Shown here one piece after another: positions 1 through 5,109 of a stretch of 7,499 nt of DNA. Below the pieces are notes generated by a model. The model saw nothing but the letters and a program-made list of their open reading frames with translations. It had not been told where the DNA came from and made no database searches. The translations under genes and the position numbers were made by a program. Source of the stretch: Candidatus Melainabacteria bacterium (GTDB lineage: Bacteria; Cyanobacteriota; Vampirovibrionia; Vampirovibrionales; JAJTHC01); assembly GCA_026389055.1 (NCBI GenBank), contig JAPLIO010000175.1, forward strand, positions 1 to 7,499. The letters run 5' to 3'. Each line of letters opens with the position of its first letter. Position 1 is the stretch's first letter.

Positions 1-335
1 GAAACAACCGCCGTTACAAAAAACGATAACGCTAGCCCCCGTACCAACGAAGCCGCAGCATTATCATCCGTCGCTTTGGGGGTTTTAAACAATAGCGGTA
101 ATGCCTTGAAAATAGCCATTACTTCCGTTCTGAAATAAATAACTACCGCTGTTAGGGTGCCTAAGTGCAACAAAATATCGAAAAATTCTTCCACCACGGG
201 CGATTGCCGATGTTCCACCCAGCCAAACAAGTGGCAAAACACATCAAACAACACCAAGTGGGCGGAACTAGAAACAGGTAAAAATTCCGTTAAGCCTTGT
301 AAGGCTCCTTTAAGTAGGGCGTACCAAAAATCCAT
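1..335 (-). CDS. uppP: Undecaprenyl-diphosphatase UppP (BacA family), N-terminal part; 3' end beyond window
   Basis: Integral membrane phosphatase that converts undecaprenyl diphosphate to the monophosphate carrier used for peptidoglycan and other envelope polymers; overexpression gives bacitracin resistance in known members. The minus-strand frame is open from the ATG at 335 to the window edge (111 codons), so no stop is seen. Residues 10-26 carry the family's first signature: GALQGLTEFLPVSSSAH, with the (E/Q)xxxE pair Q13 and E17, the serine run 22-24 and H26. A second conserved stretch follows at about 52-69 (FDILLHLGTLTAVVIYFR), a likely membrane helix. The SSSAH form, rather than the proteobacterial SSTGH, resembles cyanobacterial UppP from memory. 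Only 15 bp separate the start from the stop of the upstream amidohydrolase gene, so the two are probably cotranscribed. The Shine-Dalgarno is weak (AGAAAG). Family call is firm; the rest of the protein is unseen. Confidence 0.93.
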   Translation of the reverse strand, partial: MDFWYALLKGALQGLTEFLPVSSSAHLVLFDVFCHLFGWVEHRQSPVVEEFFDILLHLGTLTAVVIYFRTEVMAIFKALPLLFKTPKATDDNAAASLVRGLALSFFVTAVV

Positions 336-350
336 TTTAGTGCTATCTTT

Positions 351-1223
351 CTAAGGTTGAACGAGGGCTTCGTAGGTTTCAGGGCGACGGTCTCTGTAAA
401 ATTGCCATAAATTGCGGGCTTCCCGCACTTGGGTTAAATCCACATCCGCTACCAACATAAAATCGCCTTCCCGAGGGGCTTTGGCAATGATATCACCGTA
501 AGGGTTCACAAGATAAGAGGTACCGTAAAACTGCCCAATGTTCCAAGGGGCTTCGGTGCCAACCCTGTTAATAGCAGCCACAAAATAACCGTTAGCAATG
601 GCATGCCCAACTTGTTCTTTTTGCCAGAGCGATTCCGACAAGCCCGCCACCGTAGCCGATGGGTTAAAGACCACTTCCGCACCTGCCAAGCCTAAGGCTC
701 TGGCTCCTTCGGGGAAGTGGCGGTCGTAGCAAATGTAAATGCCGATTGTACCAAATTTTGTTTTGAAAACAGGGTAGCCCAAATTGCCAGGGCGAAAGAA
801 GAATTTTTCCCAAAACCCAGCCACTTGGGGCAGATGGTTCTTTCGGTATTTCCCCAAATAGGTGCCATCGGCATCAATCACGGCAACTGTGTTATAGTAA
901 AGCCCTGCCATTTCTTCTTCATATAGGGGCAATAAAATAACCATGCCGTATTGTTTGGCTAAGGCTTGAAATTGCTGAACGGTTTCGCCTTCAGGGATGC
1001 GTTCGGCTAAATCATACCACTTAGCATCTTGCGAAGGGGGGAAGTAAGGGCCTGTGAAAATTTCTTGAAAGCAAAGAATATTCACGCCTTGTTGGGCGGC
1101 TTGTTCAACATACGGTAAATGGGCGGCAATCATGGTTTGCCGATGCTGGTGGCAAGGGGCATCCGCTGGGGTTTTGCTACTCATCTGTACCAAACCAATT
1201 TTAACCGTGTTGGCGTTATTCAT
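351..1223 (-). CDS. Nitrilase-superfamily N-carbamoyl amidohydrolase, beta-ureidopropionase / N-carbamoylputrescine amidase-like
   Basis: Predicted cytosolic C-N hydrolase of 290 aa, a normal length for the family. The catalytic triad is visible: E54 in FQEIF, K128 in YRKNHLP and nucleophile C165 in ICYDRHFPEGAR. The segments around QEIFTGPYF, KYRKNHLPQ, FNPSATVAGLSE and APWNIGQFYGTSY match, from memory, the bacterial subgroup usually annotated as beta-ureidopropionase or N-carbamoylputrescine amidase, which hydrolyses an N-carbamoyl amine to the free amine, CO2 and ammonia. N-carbamoyl-beta-alanine is the favoured substrate because a class III aminotransferase able to use beta-alanine lies upstream on the same strand; N-carbamoylputrescine is the main alternative. 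No dihydropyrimidinase or dihydropyrimidine dehydrogenase is in the window. The ATG at 1223 has no Shine-Dalgarno; the bases before it are TTTTCACCCCC. uppP follows after 15 bp. Superfamily certain, substrate inferred. Confidence 0.9.
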   Translation of the reverse strand: MNNANTVKIGLVQMSSKTPADAPCHQHRQTMIAAHLPYVEQAAQQGVNILCFQEIFTGPYFPPSQDAKWYDLAERIPEGETVQQFQALAKQYGMVILLPLYEEEMAGLYYNTVAVIDADGTYLGKYRKNHLPQVAGFWEKFFFRPGNLGYPVFKTKFGTIGIYICYDRHFPEGARALGLAGAEVVFNPSATVAGLSESLWQKEQVGHAIANGYFVAAINRVGTEAPWNIGQFYGTSYLVNPYGDIIAKAPREGDFMLVADVDLTQVREARNLWQFYRDRRPETYEALVQP

Positions 1224-1233
1224 GGGGGTGAAA

Positions 1234-1273
1234 ATTCTATCAATATGAAAGGGTAAAACTACTTATTAGTCAA
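1234..1273 (-). promoter_or_regulatory. Candidate promoter of the amidohydrolase-uppP unit
   Basis: On the minus strand, TTGACT (1268-1273) and TTTCAT (1245-1250) stand exactly 17 bp apart, a good -35 with a mediocre -10. An overlapping extended -10, TGATAGAAT (TAGAAT at 1234-1239), is better as a -10 but has no clear -35. The second would start RNA only a few bases before the ATG at 1223, giving a nearly leaderless message, which would fit the missing Shine-Dalgarno. The site lies just past the end of the gene remnant, so the unit need not depend on the aminotransferase promoter. Confidence 0.45.
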
Positions 1274-1292
1274 CCATGAACAGGCGATGGGT

Positions 1293-1500
1293 TCAAGTGG
1301 TGGCTGGAAGTATGTTATGGTCTACAAGGTTTCCCCAATGTTCTAAGTTCTCTTTTTTCAATAGACAAAGCTTTTTCTCTAAACGCTTTAAAGTTTCAAG
1401 TAAGTATTGTGTGCCATATCCATTAGTGGAAGTTTCCACAAACGTTACTAAAACATCGATAGGTGCAAAACAGTTCGGTAGTGTTTCTCTACTATTTATT
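1293..1500 (-). pseudogene. Truncated coding remnant of unknown family, cut at its 5' end by MITE copy 1
   Basis: The minus-strand frame from the MITE edge at 1500 to the TGA at 1293 gives about 68 residues that look like genuine protein: PIDVLVTFVETSTNGYGTQ, then a charged helix-like segment LLETLKRLEKKLCLLKKEN, then EHWGNLVDHNILPATT. There is no start codon outside the mobile element. The frame is open only because it continues into MITE copy 1, where an ATG at 1565 would add 22 element-derived residues starting MPIGAFRIPQICTHL. The sequence on the far side of the element (1645-1739) does not continue the protein in an obvious way, so the 5' part seems lost rather than merely interrupted. 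I do not recognise the family. Alternatives are a chance open frame or an expressed MITE-fusion peptide of 90 aa. Confidence 0.4.
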
Positions 1501-1644
1501 AGACCTCTTGCATGACTTGATAGGTGGGTGCAGATTTGAGGAATGCGGAACGCACCGATGGGCATGTAGCCTAACTACTTAACCTGAGGGAGTACCGTAA
1601 ATGACAAAAAAGATGCCCCAGATATCGAGTCATGCAAGAGGTCT
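1501..1644 (+). mobile_element. MITE-like element, copy 1 (144 bp)
   Basis: Non-autonomous element with terminal inverted repeats of about 22 bp, one mismatch apart. The left end begins AGACCTCTTGCATGACTTGA and the right end is its near-complement, closing in TCATGCAAGAGGTCT. It is flanked on both sides by ATT, consistent with a 3-bp target duplication. The inside codes for no transposase; its longest frame is the 22-codon minus-strand start MPIGAFRIPQICTHL. An internal GGTGC / GCACC pair could form a small hairpin. A second copy lies inverted at 3081-3224 with five differences in 144 positions. The end sequence and 3-bp duplication suggest mobilisation by an IS5-type transposase elsewhere in the genome; that family assignment is a guess. 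Confidence 0.9.
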
Positions 1645-1731
1645 ATTATTAGTTGCTATTTAACCATGTCCATAAAAAAGAAATACTTTTTTTATAGGAT
1701 TGTTACCTAATTGTTACGTTAGAGAGAGAAG

Positions 1732-1747
1732 CCCTGTATTTACAGGG
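1732..1747 (-). terminator. Weak hairpin at the 3' end of the aminotransferase gene
   Basis: CCCTGT-AAAT-ACAGGG forms a 6-bp stem that overlaps the aminotransferase stop codon (TAA at 1740-1742). In the direction of transcription it is followed by a pyrimidine tract CTTCTCTCTCT rather than a run of T. It may end or slow transcription but is not a textbook Rho-independent terminator. Confidence 0.35.
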
Positions 1748-3077
1748 TTAAAAGTATTGATTTTAAGGCATTTATCAACGTTTCACAATGCACGGCTTCC
1801 ACCACCAGCGGTGGGCAAAACCGAACACTATTGCATCCGCACCCCACAGCTACAATACCCCCTTCAAACAACCCTTGAAGCACCGCTTCCTGTTTTTTAG
1901 GGCTTGGGGTGGTACCGTTTTCCACCAATTCTATCGCCAACATCAACCCTCGCCCACGCACTTCCCCAATATGCTGCGAAAACTGCTGTTGCAAGGCTTC
2001 CAACGCTGGTTTTAAAACCGTTTCCCCAATTGTTCTGGCATTTTCAGCCAAACTTTCTTCCACTAATGCAATTGTTGCTAACGCACTGGCACACGCTAGC
2101 GGGTTACCCCCAAACGTAGAAGCGTGGCTGCCTGCCTGCCAATCCATCACGCCACCCCGTGCAATAACGGCACTCAACGGCAACCCCGAAGCCAGCCCCT
2201 TGGCAGATAATAGTACATCTGGCTCAAAGCCTTCAACGTGCTGGCAAGCCCAAAATTTGCCTGTTCGCCCCACGCCACTTTGTACTTCATCACACACCAC
2301 TAAAATGCCGTGTTTTCGGGCGATTGCTTGAACGCCCAACAGAAAACTATCGGGTGGCACAATGTACCCCCCTTCCCCTTGAATGGCTTCCACCACAAAA
2401 GCAGCGATTGTTTCAGGGGGGGCAATTTGCCGAAAAAGCGTTTCTTCTATATACGCCAAACACTGGTGGGTACTAGTTTCAGCGTCTACCCCCGAAAGAG
2501 TGTCTCGAAACGGGTACGGGTAAGGGGCATGAAACACTTGGGGTACCAGCGGAGCAAACCCCGCCTGGTAGTGCGGTTTGGAAGCAGTCAAGCTCATGGC
2601 ACCAAACGTTCTGCCGTGGAAGCCTCGTTCAAAACTAACAACCGCAGGGCGTTTGGTGTGAAAGCGAGCTAGTTTCAACGCGGCTTCTGTGGCTTCTGCC
2701 CCTGAATTACCGAAGTAAACTTTAGCATCTTCGCCCAGCCAAGGGGCTAGCCGTTTGAGGGTTTCCGCCAATAAAATTTGCGTGGGTTCGTAATAATCTG
2801 AAGAAGAAACATGCCATACCTTATTCAGCTGGGCTTCAATGGCTGCCTGCACTTTCGGGTGCCTATGCCCCGTACTACAAACTGCTAAGCCCGCCCCAAA
2901 ATCCAGATATTGCTTGCCTTCGGGGCTGTATAGGTGCATACCCAAGGCATGGCTAATAACCAGCGGAAAATCCCGAGTGTAAGAGGGGGATAAGCTGGCT
3001 TGGTCTTTGGAAATCCATTGTTGGGAAGAAAGCGTCGTAGAATCATCTGGCATTAGCGAAGAATAAAGCCTATTCAC
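1740..3077 (-). CDS. Class III PLP-dependent omega-aminotransferase (GABA / beta-alanine / acetylornithine transaminase family)
   Basis: Transfers an amino group from an omega-amino acid to a keto acid using pyridoxal phosphate; cytosolic, 445 aa, full length for the family. Visible motifs: phosphate-cup GNSGAEA (123-129), ring-stacking GFHG (152-155), E230 in VVEAIQGEGGY, cofactor Asp D263 in CDEVQSGVGRTG, Schiff-base lysine K293 in AKGLASGLP, and STFGGNP (320-326), whose Thr contacts the phosphate across the dimer. The overall pattern resembles 4-aminobutyrate and general omega-aminotransferases more than dedicated ArgD. With the downstream N-carbamoyl amidohydrolase, beta-alanine is an attractive donor (to malonate semialdehyde), but this is inference. 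The GTG at 3077 is chosen because AAGAGG lies 6 nt upstream; an ATG at 3053, eight codons in, lacks a good Shine-Dalgarno but would also leave the conserved domain intact. A MITE copy ends 3 bp before the GTG. Confidence 0.93.
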   Translation of the reverse strand: MNRLYSSLMPDDSTTLSSQQWISKDQASLSPSYTRDFPLVISHALGMHLYSPEGKQYLDFGAGLAVCSTGHRHPKVQAAIEAQLNKVWHVSSSDYYEPTQILLAETLKRLAPWLGEDAKVYFGNSGAEATEAALKLARFHTKRPAVVSFERGFHGRTFGAMSLTASKPHYQAGFAPLVPQVFHAPYPYPFRDTLSGVDAETSTHQCLAYIEETLFRQIAPPETIAAFVVEAIQGEGGYIVPPDSFLLGVQAIARKHGILVVCDEVQSGVGRTGKFWACQHVEGFEPDVLLSAKGLASGLPLSAVIARGGVMDWQAGSHASTFGGNPLACASALATIALVEESLAENARTIGETVLKPALEALQQQFSQHIGEVRGRGLMLAIELVENGTTPSPKKQEAVLQGLFEGGIVAVGCGCNSVRFCPPLVVEAVHCETLINALKSILLTL

Positions 3078-3080
3078 ATT

Positions 3081-3224
3081 AAACCTCTTGCATGACTCGA
3101 TATCTGGGGCCTCTTTTTTGTCATTTACGGTACTCCCTCAGGTTAAGTAGTTAGGCTACATGCCCATCGGTGCGTTCCGCATTCCTCAAATCTGCACCCA
3201 CCTATCGAATCATGCAAGAGGTTT
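3081..3224 (-). mobile_element. MITE-like element, copy 2, inverted relative to copy 1 (144 bp)
   Basis: The reverse complement matches copy 1 at 139 of 144 positions with no gap. Ends are AAACCTCTTGCATGACTCGA and its near-complement closing in GAGGTTT, about 22 bp with one mismatch. ATT flanks both sides (3078-3080 and 3225-3227), the same 3-bp duplication as copy 1. No transposase is encoded; the plus strand has a short frame from the ATG at 3160 that reads out into flanking DNA and stops at 3261. The left end abuts the aminotransferase start codon and the right end lies 115 bp before mtnB, so this copy occupies the whole divergent promoter region between the two genes. Confidence 0.9.
3084..3089 (-). 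promoter_or_regulatory. Shine-Dalgarno of the aminotransferase gene, supplied by the MITE end
   Basis: AAGAGG inside the terminal inverted repeat of MITE copy 2 lies 6 nt before the GTG at 3077. The same stretch also offers an ATG at 3079 immediately followed by TGA, a one-codon start-stop overlapping the GTG that might lower initiation. If the real start is the ATG at 3053 this site has no role. Confidence 0.5.
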
Positions 3225-3339
3225 ATTATTTTTTGGGAAGCCCTACTTATGTAACCATTGAAACACTAGCATGTCTAGCATCTTTGGTGGAAAATAATAG
3301 TATTGCTTAACACTTTGCCAATTATTGAAAGTTCTTATC

Positions 3340-4026
3340 ATGCCAGTTCGTTTTACCCTACAACAAGCCTTAGCCCATTGGAAAACGATGAAAGACTCGT
3401 TAACCACCGTTTGCCAACACGCCAAAGGGTTCTACAACCAAGGGTGGCTGATGGGTACCAGCGGAAATTTATCTTATAAAGTAGAATCGACCGATGCGAA
3501 TGAAGGTGGGTCGTTTTATGTTACGGCTAGTGGGTTAGATAAGGGCAATTTAACCCCTGCGGATTTTATTTGGGTAACGGCTGGTGCTACCCCTTGCTTG
3601 GCGGAAGAAACCCGTAAACCATCTGCGGAATGTTTGTTGCATGAAGCCATTTATACCCATGTGCCTTCTGCAACCGTGGTTTACCATATTCATAGCCCGT
3701 TATGGACCTTTCTCTCTTCGCAATTGCCTACGGAAAATCTGCCTTCCGTTTTAAGTTTGCCTGCCATTGAAATGGTGAAGGGGTTGGGGGCGGGTAGCCA
3801 TACAGAACAGTTAGCCGTGTTGGTGCTACCCAATAGCCAAGCCATGCCAGAATTGGTGGCGTTGTTAGCCCCGCAGTGGGAACAGTTGCAGGTTTCGGGG
3901 TTTGTGTTGCAAGGGCATGGGCTTTATACTTGGGGAGCTTCGCCTTTTGAGGTGAAACGGCAGGTGGAAATTTTTGAATTCTTGGGGAATCAGCTTTATT
4001 TACAACAAACGGTAGGGAAGGCTTAA
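3340..4026 (+). CDS. mtnB: Methylthioribulose-1-phosphate dehydratase MtnB
   Basis: Class II aldolase-fold metalloenzyme of the methionine salvage pathway; dehydrates 5-methylthioribulose 1-phosphate to the diketone phosphate. The protein is 228 aa from the ATG at 3340, close to the usual length. Diagnostic features: GTSGNLS (39-45), VTASGLDKGNL (61-71), KPSAE-x-LLH (93-101), the metal-binding pair H116 and H118 in YHIHSP, the probable catalytic acid/base E144 in IEMVKG, and the third metal ligand H193 in QGHGLYTWG. A TTG at 3325 in the same frame would add five residues but overlaps the only Shine-Dalgarno-like stretch (GAAAG, about 8 nt before the ATG), so ATG is preferred. Other salvage genes (mtnA, mtnC, mtnD) are not in the window. 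The toxin-antitoxin-like pair follows after 4 bp, implying a shared message. Confidence 0.94.
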   Translation: MPVRFTLQQALAHWKTMKDSLTTVCQHAKGFYNQGWLMGTSGNLSYKVESTDANEGGSFYVTASGLDKGNLTPADFIWVTAGATPCLAEETRKPSAECLLHEAIYTHVPSATVVYHIHSPLWTFLSSQLPTENLPSVLSLPAIEMVKGLGAGSHTEQLAVLVLPNSQAMPELVALLAPQWEQLQVSGFVLQGHGLYTWGASPFEVKRQVEIFEFLGNQLYLQQTVGKA

Positions 4027-4030
4027 TTGA

Positions 4031-4444
4031 ATGGATATTCAACCAACTGAAAACCGCTGGAAACAGCGGTTTGAAAATTTTAACAAAGCGTTGGTTAATT
4101 TATCGCTAGCTACAACTACGCATCAAGCCCAGCCTGCAGATGTTTTGGTGAGAATAGCGGTGATTAAAACCTTTGAAATGACGTTTGAATTGGCTTGGAA
4201 AACCCTGAAAGATTATTTGAATTTTAACGGGGTAGAAGTTAAATTACCGAGAGAGGTATTAAAGCAAGCGTTTGCAAACGGTTTATTGCCCGATGGGCAA
4301 GTATGGATTAACATGCTAGATGATAGAAACTTAATGGCACATACTTACGATGATGAACGAGCATTACTAGCCATTCACCATATTTGTTCAGACTATCTTC
4401 CTGCTATAAAAGCCTTACAATTATATTTGGAAGAGAAAGTATAA
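4031..4444 (+). CDS. hepT: HepT-like protein, HI0074 family ('nucleotidyltransferase substrate-binding protein'), probable toxin half of a MntA/HepT-type pair
   Basis: An all-helical HI0074-family protein of 137 aa. Conserved features are RWKQRFENFNKAL near the N-terminus, KTFEMTFELAWKTLKDYL (46-63) and the R-x4-H-x-Y motif at R99, H104, Y106 (DDRNLMAHTY). In characterised HepT toxins this motif is the RNase (HEPN) active site, and it is the region silenced when the partner nucleotidyltransferase adds AMP to a nearby tyrosine. Here all three motif residues are intact, so activity is possible but not shown; the HI0074 branch was first described as a substrate-binding partner of HI0073. The ATG at 4031 has a good Shine-Dalgarno (AGGGAAG, 10 nt upstream) lying inside the end of mtnB, so translation may be coupled. 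The partner gene begins 6 bp after the stop. Confidence 0.88.
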   Translation: MDIQPTENRWKQRFENFNKALVNLSLATTTHQAQPADVLVRIAVIKTFEMTFELAWKTLKDYLNFNGVEVKLPREVLKQAFANGLLPDGQVWINMLDDRNLMAHTYDDERALLAIHHICSDYLPAIKALQLYLEEKV

Positions 4445-4450
4445 TCTGTT

Positions 4451-4747
4451 ATGTTTGGTTTACCCGAAGAAACGATTCAGCAAATTAACCACTGCTTAGC
4501 TTCTTTTCCTCAATTGAAGTGGGTGAAAATTTATGGTTCTCGGGCGATGGGGTCTTATCATGCGGGGTCAGATATTGATTTGGCTTTTTCTAGCACGGAA
4601 GATATTTCTAAACAGTTGTTAGCTAGTTTAGATGCATTATCTACGCCCTATTTATTTGATGTTACTTATTATGATAACCTTACCCATGAAGGGCTGAAAG
4701 CTCATATTGACACCCTAGGACAATCTCTTACTTTGCTTTACGGATAG
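4451..4747 (+). CDS. mntA: MntA-like minimal nucleotidyltransferase (HI0073 family), probable antitoxin
   Basis: Minimal nucleotidyltransferase domain of 98 aa. The signature GS-x10-D-x-D is complete: G29-S30 in YGSRAMGS, then D41 and D43 in SDIDLAF; D70 in FDVTYYD is the likely third metal-binding carboxylate. In type VII toxin-antitoxin pairs such proteins transfer AMP from ATP to a tyrosine of HepT and so neutralise it; in the HI0073/HI0074 pair the substrate was not originally known. The order toxin-then-antitoxin with a 6-bp gap is normal for these pairs. A purine-rich AGAAAG lies upstream of the ATG. The last 20 bp overlap, on the opposite strand, the end of the small membrane-protein gene. 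Confidence 0.88.
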   Translation: MFGLPEETIQQINHCLASFPQLKWVKIYGSRAMGSYHAGSDIDLAFSSTEDISKQLLASLDALSTPYLFDVTYYDNLTHEGLKAHIDTLGQSLTLLYG

Positions 4748-4946
4748 TTTTTAAGCCTAATTGAACAACGCCCGCTATAACAATACCAATACCTGTTAGT
4801 ACTAACACTAAGCAATACCCTAGCAAAGCGTAACTAATCCATAATGCGACTGTTTTCGCCCCTAATAACATCAGTACAATAGCCAATAAGGCTAATACCA
4901 ACATAACTGGGGTGAAATACATAATAAACGCAAAAAATTTGCCCAT
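4728..4946 (-). CDS. Small two-helix membrane protein, unknown function
   Basis: A 72-aa protein of no family I recognise. It is almost wholly hydrophobic: a short N-terminus MGKFF, a first membrane helix at about residues 5-28 (YFTPVMLVLALLAIVLMLLG), a second at about 33-63 (LLGYCLVLVLTGIGIVIAGV), then a basic tail LKTIRKAK. Two helices plus a positive tail suggest both termini in the cytoplasm. Support that it is real: AGGA lies 5 nt before the ATG at 4946, hydrophobicity is coherent throughout, and it fills an otherwise empty stretch. Its 3' end overlaps mntA by 20 bp in convergent orientation, so the two transcripts would be antisense at their ends. It is divergent from rsgA and shares the 163-bp region containing a palindrome. 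Confidence 0.72.
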   Translation of the reverse strand: MGKFFAFIMYFTPVMLVLALLAIVLMLLGAKTVALWISYALLGYCLVLVLTGIGIVIAGVVQLGLKTIRKAK

Positions 4947-4963
4947 AATCGTCCTGTTTTCCC

Positions 4964-4997
4964 GTTCTTTAAGAAGACCTCAGGTCTAGAAAAGAAC
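4964..4997. promoter_or_regulatory. 34-bp imperfect palindrome between divergent genes, candidate operator
   Basis: Outer arms GTTCTTT (4964-4970) and AAAGAAC (4991-4997) and inner arms AGACCT (4975-4980) and AGGTCT (4982-4987) are symmetric about C4981, separated by a 4- versus 3-base internal mismatch. The position, 17 bp upstream of the membrane-protein start and 112 bp upstream of rsgA, suits a regulator of one or both. No T-run follows on either strand, so it is not a typical terminator. The regulator is unknown. Confidence 0.45.
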
Positions 4998-5020
4998 ATG
5001 GCTTATTCTGTAAAAGTTTA

Positions 5021-5029
5021 TGCGATAAT
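5021..5029 (+). promoter_or_regulatory. Candidate extended -10 for the rsgA unit
   Basis: TGCGATAAT matches an extended -10 (TG-n-GATAAT) with no convincing -35 at the expected distance. It would give a leader of roughly 75 nt before the ATG at 5110. Other AT-rich hexamers in the 163-bp region make this tentative. Confidence 0.25.
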
Positions 5030-5109
5030 TGAACCACATGCCAGTGTAAACGTCTAGTTTCTGCAAGGCATTGTTACATTCGCCCTCATAATAGGATAGC
5101 CCTTTTTAA

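Noticed and set aside
157..354. 65-codon plus-strand open frame at the left edge
   Set aside because: It is the antisense shadow of uppP, whose minus-strand translation carries clear family motifs.
1276..1515. 79-codon plus-strand frame beginning MNRRWVQVVAG
   Set aside because: It runs into the MITE end, has low-complexity composition and no recognisable domain; the minus strand over the same bases looks more protein-like.
1501..1644. CRISPR-like or regulatory RNA reading of the repeated 144-bp sequence
   Set aside because: Only two copies, in opposite orientation and 1.4 kb apart, with terminal inverted repeats and matching short flanks, which fits a MITE rather than an array or a single RNA.
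1909..2331. 140-codon plus-strand frame within the aminotransferase gene
   Set aside because: It is antisense to a gene with complete catalytic motifs; its Pro/Thr/Ala-rich composition is that of a shadow frame.
2310..2672. 120-codon plus-strand frame within the aminotransferase gene
   Set aside because: It is antisense to the aminotransferase with no Shine-Dalgarno or domain pattern.
3325..3339. TTG at 3325 as the mtnB start
   Set aside because: It overlaps the only Shine-Dalgarno-like stretch, and the ATG at 3340 gives the usual family N-terminus length.
3243..3425. 60-codon minus-strand frame overlapping the start of mtnB
   Set aside because: It lies mostly opposite the mtnB start and its upstream region; no coherent motif.
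3728..4042. 104-codon minus-strand frame opposite mtnB
   Set aside because: Shadow of mtnB; proline-rich antisense composition.
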